Shown here: positions 8,407 to 17,108 of the stretch, piece after piece
How the letters are laid out: every line of letters starts with the position of its first letter
How positions within the stretch are numbered: the first letter of the stretch is position 1
From: JBHEBG01 sp046557915
GTDB lineage: Bacteria > Bacteroidota > Bacteroidia > Flavobacteriales > Flavobacteriaceae
DNA: 64,000 nucleotides
Assembly (NCBI RefSeq): GCF_046557915.1
Contig: NZ_JBHEBG010000001.1
Location: forward strand, 1,837,657 to 1,901,656
Direction: 5' to 3'
Program-made: the position numbers and the translations under genes
The notes under the pieces: model-generated
Told to the model about the DNA's origin: nothing
The model's database searches: none
What the model saw: only the letters and a program-made list of their open reading frames with translations

Positions 8407-8964
8407 CTACTCCGTATGGTCTTTCTTCAATGGCGATTTTAACAATGGTAGAATTACGCCCACAGTAACAAATTCTGCCGAAAGTTTACCCGCAACGCCC
8501 TTAAATTCTGCAAATACATACAAATTATGAAGGTTGTAATGGGCGCCAAATCCATAATTGAGTCCAAGCCCATTTTCCTTTTCTTCTTCTTCTTCTTCTT
8601 GCAAAGCTACTAGACGCTCCTTTTCTTCTGTATAGTTAACTCCTGTTAAAGGATACACTCCCAATTTATGAGTGAGTTCAAAAATATAATGCGCGTTCAG
8701 GTTAAGATCTAGAATTTTAAGTTCGTTTTCATCGTCTATTTCTTGATAGGGAAACAATGTAATTTCTGGCCCAAAACAAAAGTGATCATTTACCCCAAAA
8801 TACAGGCGTGCATTGGCACCAAAAATACTGTTGTCTATTTCCGAGGATGGGGCCGCCCCCAACATCCATCCTTGTTGCGCTTGCCCATGATAGAAATTCC
8901 CAAAACCGAATAATCCAAAAGTTACGATTATAAATTTAAAGTATCCCTTTACGGTAGTCATCAT
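8407..8964 (-). CDS. Outer-membrane barrel-like protein, unknown function
   Basis: 185 residues with a signal peptide (about residues 1-30, ending in GQAQQG). The mature part consists of short amphipathic strands typical of a small beta-barrel (ANARLYFGVNDHFCFGPEI and similar). A run of Glu residues at about 123-128 comes from a CTT-type trinucleotide repeat at 8577-8600. The start codon overlaps the stop of the flavodoxin-family gene by one base. The presence of an outer-membrane protein in a redox operon is odd and unexplained. Confidence 0.78.
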   Translation of the reverse strand: MMTTVKGYFKFIIVTFGLFGFGNFYHGQAQQGWMLGAAPSSEIDNSIFGANARLYFGVNDHFCFGPEITLFPYQEIDDENELKILDLNLNAHYIFELTHKLGVYPLTGVNYTEEKERLVALQEEEEEEKENGLGLNYGFGAHYNLHNLYVFAEFKGVAGKLSAEFVTVGVILPLLKSPLKKDHTE

Positions 8965-9722
8965 TATCTTTTGTGCTCCGGACTGCTAAAACCAGCCTTA
9001 CATCCTGCATCCCACTCGTCTGGAAGGTTTCCATGTGCCGGCACACCGCCGTTGTCTTTAAGCATGCGAGCCAAGTGCAAACAGTTCCATACCAAGAAGG
9101 TGGTATTTCTGTTTGTAAAATCGTTTTCCGGTCCCCCAGAGCCCTCATCCCTATATGATGGCCCAGGTCCGGCCTCGCCCATCCAACCTGCATCTGCTTG
9201 TGGGGGCACCGTATAACCAATGTGGGAAAGAGAAAAGAGAATGTTCATTGCGCAGTGTTTTACCCCATCTTCATTTCCTGTGATCAATGTGGCCCCTACT
9301 TTTCCGTAATCTCTATATTGTCCTTTATCATTGAATTTATGGGTGTAGCCATACATACGTTCCAATACCCGGTTACAGACGGACGATTTTTCACCCAACC
9401 AAACGGAGGTACATAAAATTAAAATATCACATGCATCTACTTCTTTTTGGAGCATGGGCCAATCGTCTTTTTCCCATTCTGGGGTTTGCGACATGTCCAA
9501 CCCCAGACCAGCAGGGATTACATAATCCACAGGTCTAATGACCTTAGTACTGGCCCCATTTGCCTCAAAGATGTTTTTGGCAATATCAATTAACCCTTCC
9601 GTATGCGATAAGACAGGTGTTCTGTTTAATGTGCAATTTAAAAAGAGGACTTTAAGGTCGTTATATTTTGCTGGTGGTAAGGAACATTGATGTTCCGTCA
9701 TTTTCTTTAGTTGTTCTGACAT
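8964..9722 (-). CDS. Flavodoxin-family NAD(P)H-dependent oxidoreductase
   Basis: 252 residues. A flavodoxin-like fold starts near residue 22 (DLKVLFLNCTLNRTP, the phosphate-binding loop region), continues with ACDILILCTSVWLGEKSS (about 98-115) and GKVGATLITGNEDG (about 139-152), as in NADPH-dependent FMN reductases. The C-terminal 60 residues include a Gly-rich, His-containing extension. It is the first large gene of the minus-strand run and its stop overlaps the next start. Inferred role: FMN-dependent electron transfer feeding the Rieske proteins, or quinone reduction. The substrate cannot be determined. Confidence 0.85.
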   Translation of the reverse strand: MSEQLKKMTEHQCSLPPAKYNDLKVLFLNCTLNRTPVLSHTEGLIDIAKNIFEANGASTKVIRPVDYVIPAGLGLDMSQTPEWEKDDWPMLQKEVDACDILILCTSVWLGEKSSVCNRVLERMYGYTHKFNDKGQYRDYGKVGATLITGNEDGVKHCAMNILFSLSHIGYTVPPQADAGWMGEAGPGPSYRDEGSGGPENDFTNRNTTFLVWNCLHLARMLKDNGGVPAHGNLPDEWDAGCKAGFSSPEHKR

Positions 9723-10044
9723 AGTATGATATTTAATTATTATTAAGGTTTATATGTTTTGTGCTTTATATTCAATGGAAACCTTTTAAAGGCAGTTAAA
9801 CCTAAAACTAGTAGGAACGATGAATGGCACGGGGGAACTCCAGGGTATAATTTGACCTGTTTTGGTATACCCAGAAACCGTGTTGCGATTAAGCCAAAGT
9901 GGTTTAGGATTTCTGTAATTTTAGCTGGTGCGATCATTGTTTACCCTTAATTTGACGCAAGCGTTTGTAAATACTTTCATTATAAGTGTTTAAGTACTGT
10001 AAGAGCGCTTTAGTACCCAACGGATTTTGAGATAACTGCACGGT
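9723..10044. other. Intergenic region between regulator gene and Rieske/ThDP operon
   Basis: About 320 bases without a convincing gene. It should hold the operon promoter, but no clean TAnnTTTG box was found on the minus strand near 9722. An imperfect inverted repeat GTACT-13-AGTAC lies at 9994-10016 and could be an operator or a weak terminator of the regulator gene. A short minus-strand open frame (9743-9937) is listed separately with low confidence. Confidence 0.6.
9743..9937 (-). CDS. Possible small protein, doubtful
   Basis: A 64-codon frame with ATG at 9937, just upstream of the flavodoxin-family gene. The predicted product has a hydrophobic stretch (HSSFLLVLGLTAFKRF) flanked by basic residues. 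The opposite strand is also open over the same span, so chance is a real possibility. No family recognised. Confidence 0.25.
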   Translation of the reverse strand: MIAPAKITEILNHFGLIATRFLGIPKQVKLYPGVPPCHSSFLLVLGLTAFKRFPLNIKHKTYKP

Positions 10045-10707
10045 TTACATACTTTTAGGTATTGAAATATATTTGCTATCATATGTTAGGGTACCAAATT
10101 TTCTTAAACTACTTAAGGTATTGCTCACCGTTTGTCTGGATGTATTTGTTAAGTGTGCAATATCCTTATGGGATAGTAAGTTCCTTGCGCGAATCTCACC
10201 GTTTGCCATTTCCCCGAATTCTTGAACATAGTCCATAACAAAATCCTCTATGCGCGATGCACTGTCTCTGTAAAGCAAGTTTTCTAACCGGCGTTCCAAT
10301 TTTTTAATTCGAATGCCATATACCTTAAGTACTCCATTTTTAAGCGATTTGTGCTTCTCCATTAGCTCTTCCATTGTATCTGCTTCTATATAGCAAACTA
10401 CACAATCTTCTAACGCAAATGCCTGTTCTTCCAATGCAGCTTTTTCATCGTATAAAGAAAGTTCCCCGAAAATGTTTCCTTTTTTTACAACGTATTTTAC
10501 AGTGTCGGACTTGGTATCGACAATCTTCACTGTACCTGTCTTAAGAAAAAAGATGCAGCGTTTACTTCGGTTTCCCAAAGCAATTACTTCTCCTTTGTTT
10601 ACATATTGCATCTCCAATATTTTGCAAAGCTGCATCATGGTGGGCATGCCTAATTTACGAAAGAGATTAAAACCTTCTAAAAACCAGTATTTGGTGAGTG
10701 TACTCAA
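10045..10707 (-). CDS. Crp/Fnr family transcriptional regulator
   Basis: 220 residues. Residues about 20-135 are a cyclic-nucleotide-binding-type beta-roll (NKGEVIALGNRSKRCIFFL, GNIFGELSLYDEK), followed by a long dimer helix and a winged helix-turn-helix at about 165-215 with the recognition part NTSRQTVSNTLSSLRKFG. The best start is a TTG at 10707; an in-frame stop lies three codons upstream and the next ATG is inside the domain. No N-terminal Cys cluster is seen, so an FNR-type [4Fe-4S] sensor is unlikely. It is oriented towards the Rieske/ThDP operon and is a reasonable candidate for its regulator. Confidence 0.88.
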   Translation of the reverse strand: MSTLTKYWFLEGFNLFRKLGMPTMMQLCKILEMQYVNKGEVIALGNRSKRCIFFLKTGTVKIVDTKSDTVKYVVKKGNIFGELSLYDEKAALEEQAFALEDCVVCYIEADTMEELMEKHKSLKNGVLKVYGIRIKKLERRLENLLYRDSASRIEDFVMDYVQEFGEMANGEIRARNLLSHKDIAHLTNTSRQTVSNTLSSLRKFGTLTYDSKYISIPKSM

Positions 10708-10924
10708 TGTAGATTACTTTAGTTAGTGGAGCAAGACAACTAAAAGTAAGCAATTTTAACATATTCTGTTTGGGGGAAGTTTAAGCATGTTACTTTAGGC
10801 GACAATTGGCGAGTTTTATATAGGGTTTATGTAAGATTTACCTAACCATGCCCAATAAATAAAATGGCATGCCTAGGTACTCCAACAAGTGGAAAAATAA
10901 CTTAGATAATCAAAGAGAGGTATT

Positions 10925-10949
10925 AAAAAAGGGCCTATTGAAGGCCCTT
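10925..10949 (-). terminator. Rho-independent terminator of cphA
   Basis: A perfect 8-bp stem (AAGGGCCT/AGGCCCTT) with a 5-base loop at 10929-10949, followed on the minus strand by a run of T at 10930-10925. It sits just after the cphA stop at 10953. Confidence 0.85.
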
Positions 10950-10952
10950 CCC

Positions 10953-13586
10953 TTATTCTGCAAATACTAGTTTTCCTTTTGTTTCTTTTTCTTTGAACTC
11001 TTTTACCAACTCCAATGCATCTGGGATTACATCGCTGCACAAAATGATTAGGGATCCTGGTACCGCATTTTTAACCGCATAGGTAATGGCTTCTTTTTCG
11101 GAGGGAATTATGGTAGTTTTTTTATTGGGATCTTTCATTTTAATACCGTCATTCAGCATTTTGATCAATTCTTCTTCTGTTTTTCCACGCAGACGTTTGT
11201 CTTGTCTTATAATAATCTCATCGAACATTTCTGCGGCAATACTGCCCATTTCATTATTGTCTTCCAAACGGCGGTCCCCAATACCTGCTATGATACCCAC
11301 TTTTACGGTGGCATCCAATTCGTCCGTGAATTTTTGGAGTGCACGCATGCCTGCCGGATTATGGGCGTAGTCTAGTAGAATGTTGAAATTTTTAAATTTA
11401 AATAGGTTTAACCTACCGGGAGTTTGGGATGCCGAAGGTATAAAGGTCTCCAATCCGGCCTTCATATCCTCTATACTAATACCCTGTATATTACCTGCCA
11501 ATAGGGCCGGTAATACGTTTTGAATCATAAACTTGGCTTTTCCTCCATAGGTTAAAGGAATATCTTCTGCCTTCATAATACGCATTTTCCATTCCCCACG
11601 ACATATGGTTACAAAACCGTTTTCATAAACGGCGGTAATACCACCTATGCGTTGCAAAGCTTTTATTCTTGGATTGTTCTCATCCATGGAAAACAACGCC
11701 ACGTTACATTCTAATCCCCGTCGCATATCATATACCAAATCGTCATCGGCATTTAGAATTGCATGCCCGTCCGGGAGTACCGTTTCCGGAATAACACCTT
11801 TTACTTTGGCCAATTGTTCTACGGTATTTATACCCTTTAGGCCTAGGTGGTCCGCAGCCACGTTGGTTACAATCCCTATATCACATTTAGTAAAACCTAA
11901 GCCTGCACGTAACAAACCACCTCGTGCGCATTCCAAAACGGCGAAATTTACCGTTGGATCTTTAAGTACAAATTCCGTACTGGCCGGGCCCGTGCAATCA
12001 CCGGTCATCAATAGCCTATTCTGAATATAAACACCATCACTGGTGGTGTATCCTACCCTATGGCCTACCATTTTTGCCATATGGGCAATTAACCGTGTTG
12101 TGGTAGTCTTTCCATTGGTACCCGTTATGGCAATAATAGGTATCCTTCCGTTTTTTCCCTTTGGAAACAACTTATCGATTACAGGAGCTGCAACGTTTCT
12201 GGGAAGCCCCTCCGTTGGGGCTAAATGCATCCGAAATCCTGGACCCGCATTTACCTCCAATACAGCTCCTCCGGTTTCTGTCAAAGGCTTGGTAATGTCC
12301 GTGGTCATTATATCTATACCGCAGATATCCAAATCTATAATTTTGGAAATGCGTTCGGCCATGGAAACGTTGGCCGGATGTACAATATCCGTAATGTCCT
12401 CCGCAGTACCTCCTGTACTTAAATTGGCGGTATCTTTTAGGATAAGCATTTCGTCTTTGGCTATAATGGTATCCACAGTGTACCCTTTAGCTTTTATAAT
12501 ACTTTTTGTGAGGTCGTTTACGGTAATTTGGGTTAAAACCTTTTCATGACCATATCCTCGGCGAGGGTCTTCGTTTACTTTATCAATCAATTCTTGGATG
12601 GTAGACTTACCATCTCCAATGACATGCGCTGGGGTACGTTTTGCACCTGCCACCAATCTGTTGTTGATTACGAGCAATCTGTAATCTTCTCCTATGATAT
12701 ACTTTTCTACAATTACCGCACTAGAAACTTCTTTTGCGGCATGAAAGGCCTCTAAGGCATCCTCATAGCTGTTAATGTCTACAGTAATACCCCTTCCATG
12801 GTTTCCACCCACCGGTTTAATCACCAGGGGAAAGCCAACATACCTACAAGCTTCTTTTAAACTACGTTCCCTTCGGATTATATCGCCCCTAGGTACTTCC
12901 ACTTCGGCTTGCTCCAAAAGGTATTTCGTATCCTCTTTATCGCATGCTAGTTCTACACCAATGCTACTTGTTTCACTGGTAACTGTGGCCTGTATGCGCT
13001 TCTGATTAGCTCCATATCCTAATTGGCACAGAGAGTATTTGTTTAAACGTATCCAAGGAATGCCCCTGGCTTCCGCCTCTTCCACAATAGAACCCGTGCT
13101 TGGTCCTAAACGTTCATCTTCCCGTATTTCTCGCATTTGCTGTATATCATCGGAAATGTCATAATCCTCTCCTTTAATTAAGGCCTCACATATCCTTACT
13201 GCCGACTCTGCCGCAAACCTGCCCACTTTTTCTTCCATATAGGCAAATACTACGTTGTACACTCCGGTTTCGCCATAACCCCGTGTTCTTCCAAACCCTA
13301 CGTCCATACCTGCCAAGGTCTGTATTTCCAAAGCAATATGCTCAATTATATGACCCATCCATGTGCCTTCCTCCACCCTTTGAAAAAAACCACCGGCAGT
13401 ACCTACGGAACATCGGTGTTCGTACATAGTGGGAAACATGGCCTCCAAGCGTTCTTTAAAACCATCAATTTTATTGGAGGGGTATTCTTCCATTTCTTGA
13501 AGATCCAAAACCATTACAATAAGTTTATGACGGCGTACAGACCAATAATTGGGCCCCCTCATGGCATTAATGCTTAGTATTTTCAT
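10953..13586 (-). CDS. cphA: Cyanophycin synthetase
   Basis: Makes cyanophycin, the storage polymer with an Asp backbone and Arg side chains, from Asp, Arg and ATP without a ribosome. The ATG at 13586 (MKILSINAMRGPNYWS) gives 877 residues, the usual CphA1 length; the frame is open 60 codons further but that part is not CphA-like. An N-terminal domain (about 1-160) is followed by an ATP-grasp domain (about 215-475; VIKPVGGNHGRGITV) and a Mur-ligase-like domain with P-loop GTNGKTTTTR near residue 485. Cyanophycinase is encoded divergently 105 bases away. A terminator follows the stop. Assignment is firm. Confidence 0.96.
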   Translation of the reverse strand: MKILSINAMRGPNYWSVRRHKLIVMVLDLQEMEEYPSNKIDGFKERLEAMFPTMYEHRCSVGTAGGFFQRVEEGTWMGHIIEHIALEIQTLAGMDVGFGRTRGYGETGVYNVVFAYMEEKVGRFAAESAVRICEALIKGEDYDISDDIQQMREIREDERLGPSTGSIVEEAEARGIPWIRLNKYSLCQLGYGANQKRIQATVTSETSSIGVELACDKEDTKYLLEQAEVEVPRGDIIRRERSLKEACRYVGFPLVIKPVGGNHGRGITVDINSYEDALEAFHAAKEVSSAVIVEKYIIGEDYRLLVINNRLVAGAKRTPAHVIGDGKSTIQELIDKVNEDPRRGYGHEKVLTQITVNDLTKSIIKAKGYTVDTIIAKDEMLILKDTANLSTGGTAEDITDIVHPANVSMAERISKIIDLDICGIDIMTTDITKPLTETGGAVLEVNAGPGFRMHLAPTEGLPRNVAAPVIDKLFPKGKNGRIPIIAITGTNGKTTTTRLIAHMAKMVGHRVGYTTSDGVYIQNRLLMTGDCTGPASTEFVLKDPTVNFAVLECARGGLLRAGLGFTKCDIGIVTNVAADHLGLKGINTVEQLAKVKGVIPETVLPDGHAILNADDDLVYDMRRGLECNVALFSMDENNPRIKALQRIGGITAVYENGFVTICRGEWKMRIMKAEDIPLTYGGKAKFMIQNVLPALLAGNIQGISIEDMKAGLETFIPSASQTPGRLNLFKFKNFNILLDYAHNPAGMRALQKFTDELDATVKVGIIAGIGDRRLEDNNEMGSIAAEMFDEIIIRQDKRLRGKTEEELIKMLNDGIKMKDPNKKTTIIPSEKEAITYAVKNAVPGSLIILCSDVIPDALELVKEFKEKETKGKLVFAE

Positions 13587-13654
13587 GTTGATAGTTTTAA
13601 GTGGTTTAGGCGAAAGAATATAAATATATGCATTTTTCAATGAAAATTTTAGTT

Positions 13655-13662
13655 TATTTTTG
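13655..13662 (+). promoter_or_regulatory. Candidate -7 box for cphB
   Basis: TATTTTTG matches the Bacteroidota -7 consensus TAnnTTTG, 29 bases before the cphB ATG, in the divergent cphA-cphB interval. No clear -33 element was seen. Confidence 0.5.
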
Positions 13663-13691
13663 CTCGATAGAAATCGCGCTAAATGAACTAA

Positions 13692-14555
13692 ATGCAGATG
13701 AAAAAAGGAACATTGATTCCGATAGGAGGTAATGAGGATAAAGGTACTGGAGAACATGAAATCCATACGTTGGACTTTATTTGTGAGGGTATTTTATCGC
13801 GTGTAGTATCGGAATCGGGTGGGGTAGATGCCAAAATTGTAGTAATCCCCACGGCATCGAGCATTCCAAAAGAAGTAGGAAGGAATTATTTGGAGGCGTT
13901 TGCCAAATTGGGATGCAAGTATGTTGAGGTTTTGGATATAAGAAGTACAAAAGATGCCGAGAAGGCCTCTGCCATTGACCTCATTAAAGATGCCAATTGC
14001 ATAATGTTTTCTGGAGGTAACCAGAAAAAGATCACAGATAAAATAGGCGGAACCCTGATTCATAAGATTATGATGGATCGCTATGAAAGCGAAACAGGTT
14101 TTGTTATTGCGGGTACCAGTGCAGGTGCTATGGCTATGTCCGAAGAAATGATTTCTGGCGGCAGTAGCACAGAAGCTTTTATAAAAGGTGCTGTTCGTAT
14201 GTACAAAGGCTTAGGACTTATTCCCGAGCTTATCTTTGATACGCATTTTATACAAAGAGGCAGGTTTGGAAGGCAGTCCGAAGCCGTGGCCAAGTTTCCA
14301 AATCTCTTGGGGATAGGGTTAGCCGAAGACACAGGATTGGTCATAAAAAATGGTAAGGAATTTGAAGTGATCGGTTCTGGGATGATCATTGTTTTTGACC
14401 CGCAAAAACTATCCCACAACAATGAAAAGATATTGAAAGAGGGTACTCCCATGACCATGACCAATTTAACCGTACACGTCCTCTCTAATGGGGATCGTTT
14501 TAATATTGCCACTAGGGAAGTTAAGGTATTGCCTATTGAATCTCCTTTCGTTTAA
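13692..14555 (+). CDS. cphB: Cyanophycinase (peptidase family S51)
   Basis: 287 residues; a second ATG two codons in is equally possible. Cyanophycinase cuts cyanophycin to beta-Asp-Arg dipeptides. The serine nucleophile lies in the GTSAGAMAM elbow at S143, and DTHFIQRGRFGRQSE further on is typical of the family. No signal peptide, so it acts inside the cell on stored polymer. It is transcribed away from cphA and ends 3 bases from the stop of the convergent isoaspartyl dipeptidase gene, which would complete degradation to Asp and Arg. Confidence 0.94.
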   Translation: MQMKKGTLIPIGGNEDKGTGEHEIHTLDFICEGILSRVVSESGGVDAKIVVIPTASSIPKEVGRNYLEAFAKLGCKYVEVLDIRSTKDAEKASAIDLIKDANCIMFSGGNQKKITDKIGGTLIHKIMMDRYESETGFVIAGTSAGAMAMSEEMISGGSSTEAFIKGAVRMYKGLGLIPELIFDTHFIQRGRFGRQSEAVAKFPNLLGIGLAEDTGLVIKNGKEFEVIGSGMIIVFDPQKLSHNNEKILKEGTPMTMTNLTVHVLSNGDRFNIATREVKVLPIESPFV

Positions 14556-14558
14556 CCC

Positions 14559-15488
14559 CTAACCGTAAATTGAAATTTGTTCCGTACCGGAAGAAGTTTT
14601 CAATGCCCTGTACATACCTTCCGTATTAAAGGGCATAGCAATATTGGCCTTGGCGTCCACGGCAATTAACCCGCCATCGCCACCAATTTGCAATAAACGC
14701 TTGTGTATTACTTCGTTGCAGGCTTCTTCCAGGGACATGGATTTGTGCTCAATTAAACAGGCTGCATCGTAAGCCACAACACCCCTTATGAAATATTCAC
14801 CACTGCCTGTACAAGATACGGCACAAGTACTATTGTTGGCATAATTGCCAACACCGATCATAGGACTATCTCCTACCCGCCCATAGCGTTTGTTGGTCAT
14901 TCCACCTGTTGAGGTAGCAGCCGCAACATCGCCATGTATATCGCAGGCAACAGCCCCCACGGTTCCAAATTTTGAATCTTTCTTAAGGGAGTGATCTAGT
15001 TGAAAAGCATCGGTATCTTTTATCTCTAACCATTGTTGATGACGTAATTCGTCATAGAAATAACGATCATCTTCAAGTGTGTAGTTTAACTCTTTGGCAA
15101 ATTGCATAGCACCTGCACCGGCCAAAAAAACATGTTCGCTATTTTCCATAACGTCCCTAGCTAGGCTAACAGGATTCTTTATTCCAGAAATTAGGGATAC
15201 GGCCCCTGCGTTGAGCGTTTTCCCATCCATAATGGCGGCATCCATCTCATGGCCCCCTTCCGCTGTAAATACACTCCCCTTGCCGGCATTAAACAAAGGG
15301 GAATCCTCTAGCGCCATAACTGCCTGTGCAACCGCCTCAATGGCGGTTCCTTTATCTTCCAGAACATTATAACCCTTGTCTAATGCAATTTGAAGAGCAT
15401 TCTTGTACGCAAGTTCTTTTTCTGGCGTCATCATTCCCTTTAGCAAGGTGCCTGCACCTCCATGAATGGCAATAGAAAATGGTTTCAT
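14559..15488 (-). CDS. iaaA: Isoaspartyl peptidase/L-asparaginase (Ntn-hydrolase)
   Basis: 309 residues, plant-type asparaginase family. The precursor cleaves itself before the catalytic threonine, here T176 in FGTVGAVACD; the substrate-binding region TSTGGMTNKRYGRVGDSP follows. The N-terminus has the usual IHGGAGTL. The enzyme hydrolyses isoaspartyl dipeptides, including beta-Asp-Arg from cyanophycin, which fits the adjacent cphB. It starts 3 bases after the stop of the YpdA-like gene and is co-transcribed with it. No signal peptide was seen, in contrast with some periplasmic or secreted relatives. Confidence 0.92.
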   Translation of the reverse strand: MKPFSIAIHGGAGTLLKGMMTPEKELAYKNALQIALDKGYNVLEDKGTAIEAVAQAVMALEDSPLFNAGKGSVFTAEGGHEMDAAIMDGKTLNAGAVSLISGIKNPVSLARDVMENSEHVFLAGAGAMQFAKELNYTLEDDRYFYDELRHQQWLEIKDTDAFQLDHSLKKDSKFGTVGAVACDIHGDVAAATSTGGMTNKRYGRVGDSPMIGVGNYANNSTCAVSCTGSGEYFIRGVVAYDAACLIEHKSMSLEEACNEVIHKRLLQIGGDGGLIAVDAKANIAMPFNTEGMYRALKTSSGTEQISIYG

Positions 15489-15491
15489 GTA

Positions 15492-16490
15492 TTATTGTTT
15501 ATTATCTTCTGATACTACTTTGGCATGGGATTTCCTTAAAACCGACCTTATAATTATTTGGGCGTGTATACGGGAATTTTCTATAAACCATTTGTGGGTT
15601 TCCATACCTCCACAGATAACTCCGGCCAGATAAAGTCCCTCAACATTGGTTTCCATGGAATCGGGGTCATAGGTAGGAAGTTTTTTATCATCTTTGGAAA
15701 GGGTTATTCCCAACTTTTCCAAAAATTCGAAGTTCGGCATATATCCTGTGAGGGCCAGTACAAAGTCGTTTTCGATATTCAATGTGCCTTCCGGGGTAGA
15801 TAATGTTATCTCGTTCTCTGTTATTTTGGTTGCCGTAGTATTATAGTACGCCTTTATACTGCCTTCATTTATCCTATTGATAATATCTGGCCTCACCCAA
15901 TATTTTACTCTTTTGCCTACTTCCGGACCTCTGATGATCAGCGTTACATCGGCACCCTTGCGATAGCATTCCAATGCCGCATCCACAGCCGAATTACTAG
16001 CACCGATAACGGCCAATTTTTGACTTGCATAAAAGTGGGGATCCTTATAGTAGTGCGAAACTTTTGGTAGGTTTTCCCCGGGAATGCCCAGTTTGTTGGG
16101 AAGATCGTAAAAACCTGTTGCAATGATGATATTGGTAGCCTGGTAGGCGCCCTTGTCGGAAACGATGCTAAAACCATTTTCGGATTTACTCAATTCCATC
16201 ACTTTTTCAAAAAGACGGATGTTAAGTTTATTGGAAGTAACAATTCTTCTATAATATTCCAAGGCCTCATTTCTCTTTGGTTTTGCCTCCTTGCTGATAA
16301 AAGGAATATCATCTATTTCGAGTTTTTCCGAAGAAGAGAAAAACTGCATATTTATAGGGTAGTTAAAGAGCGAATTTACTATAGGCCCCTTTTCTATAAT
16401 TACATAGGTTAATCCCTTTTTTTTAGCTTCAAGACCGCATGCAATACCTATTGGCCCACCACCTACGATCAAAATATCAAATGCTTTCAT
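15492..16490 (-). CDS. ypdA: YpdA-family FAD/NAD(P)H flavoprotein (putative bacillithiol disulfide reductase)
   Basis: 332 residues with an FAD Rossmann motif at the N-terminus (DILIVGGGPIGIACG) and a second nucleotide motif LAVIGASNSAVDAALEC near residue 160 for NAD(P)H. The C-terminal segment NVEGLYLAGVICGGMETHKWF is typical of YpdA/Bdr. There is no CxxC redox pair of thioredoxin reductase. In Firmicutes such enzymes reduce bacillithiol disulfide; whether this organism makes bacillithiol cannot be told from the window. It is the first gene of a two-gene unit with iaaA and has a candidate promoter 45 bases upstream. Confidence 0.85.
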   Translation of the reverse strand: MKAFDILIVGGGPIGIACGLEAKKKGLTYVIIEKGPIVNSLFNYPINMQFFSSSEKLEIDDIPFISKEAKPKRNEALEYYRRIVTSNKLNIRLFEKVMELSKSENGFSIVSDKGAYQATNIIIATGFYDLPNKLGIPGENLPKVSHYYKDPHFYASQKLAVIGASNSAVDAALECYRKGADVTLIIRGPEVGKRVKYWVRPDIINRINEGSIKAYYNTTATKITENEITLSTPEGTLNIENDFVLALTGYMPNFEFLEKLGITLSKDDKKLPTYDPDSMETNVEGLYLAGVICGGMETHKWFIENSRIHAQIIIRSVLRKSHAKVVSEDNKQ

Positions 16491-16534
16491 GAAATTACGT
16501 TCTGTATCTACCTGCTCTCCTAATAATTAGCTCA

Positions 16535-16542
16535 CAAAGCTA
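16535..16542 (-). promoter_or_regulatory. Candidate -7 box for ypdA-iaaA
   Basis: Minus-strand TAGCTTTG matches TAnnTTTG and would give a leader of about 38 bases before the ATG at 16490. Confidence 0.5.
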
Positions 16543-16682
16543 TACAATTTATATCAGATTAATAACCGAAAAAAACTACAATAATGCGCCTACAGGCCTT
16601 ATGCAGGTTTGCTATGATATAAGTCATTCTTTTTATGTCCAAACAGCGAGATCTTTAAGATATAATTTTAAAATTGATAATT

Positions 16683-17108
16683 ATGAGTGTAAGACAAAGA
16701 GTACCGGTTGCTTCTATAATGAGTACCAATTTGGTTTCGTTAAATGCGGCAGATGGTCTAGACAGGGCAGAAAAGTTATTCAAAGAGCATAAAATAAGGC
16801 ACATTCCGGTAACAGACGGGGATAAGATCATCGGAATGCTTAGTCTCACCGATTTGCTAAGGATAAGTTTTGCCGACGGAGCTTATGAGGATGAACAAAC
16901 TGTGGAGACCGTTGTTTACAATATGTTTACCATTCCGCAGGTAATGGCCAAAAGTTTGGAACGTGTTTCCCCGGAGACGACCATTAAAGAAGTGGCCGAG
17001 ATTTTGGCAAAACGAGAATATCATGCACTTCCGGTGGTTGAAGATGAAAAATTGGTAGGTATTGTTACAACTACGGATCTAATTAGGTATCTTTTAGATC
17101 AGTACTAA
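16683..17108 (+). CDS. CBS-domain pair protein
   Basis: 141 residues from ATG 16683 (MSVRQRVPVASIM). It is made of two CBS motifs: residues about 8-65 (FKEHKIRHIPVTDGDKIIG) and about 80-140 (REYHALPVVEDEKLVGIVTTTDL). Stand-alone CBS pairs bind adenosyl nucleotides and act as regulators of other proteins; the target here is unknown. The stop codon overlaps the stop of the convergent rpe gene in the shared bases CTAA. Confidence 0.9.
   Translation: MSVRQRVPVASIMSTNLVSLNAADGLDRAEKLFKEHKIRHIPVTDGDKIIGMLSLTDLLRISFADGAYEDEQTVETVVYNMFTIPQVMAKSLERVSPETTIKEVAEILAKREYHALPVVEDEKLVGIVTTTDLIRYLLDQY

Noticed and set aside
8577..8600. CTT trinucleotide run as a phase-variation switch
   Set aside because: The unit is three bases, so slippage would change only the Glu count and not the frame.
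9759..9950. 63-codon plus-strand frame between the flavodoxin and Crp genes
   Set aside because: Starts at a TTG and is opposite an equally long minus-strand frame; no support for either strand beyond being open.
13587..13766. 60-codon N-terminal extension of cphA
   Set aside because: The extension is not CphA-like and would overlap the start of divergent cphB; the ATG at 13586 gives the normal family length.
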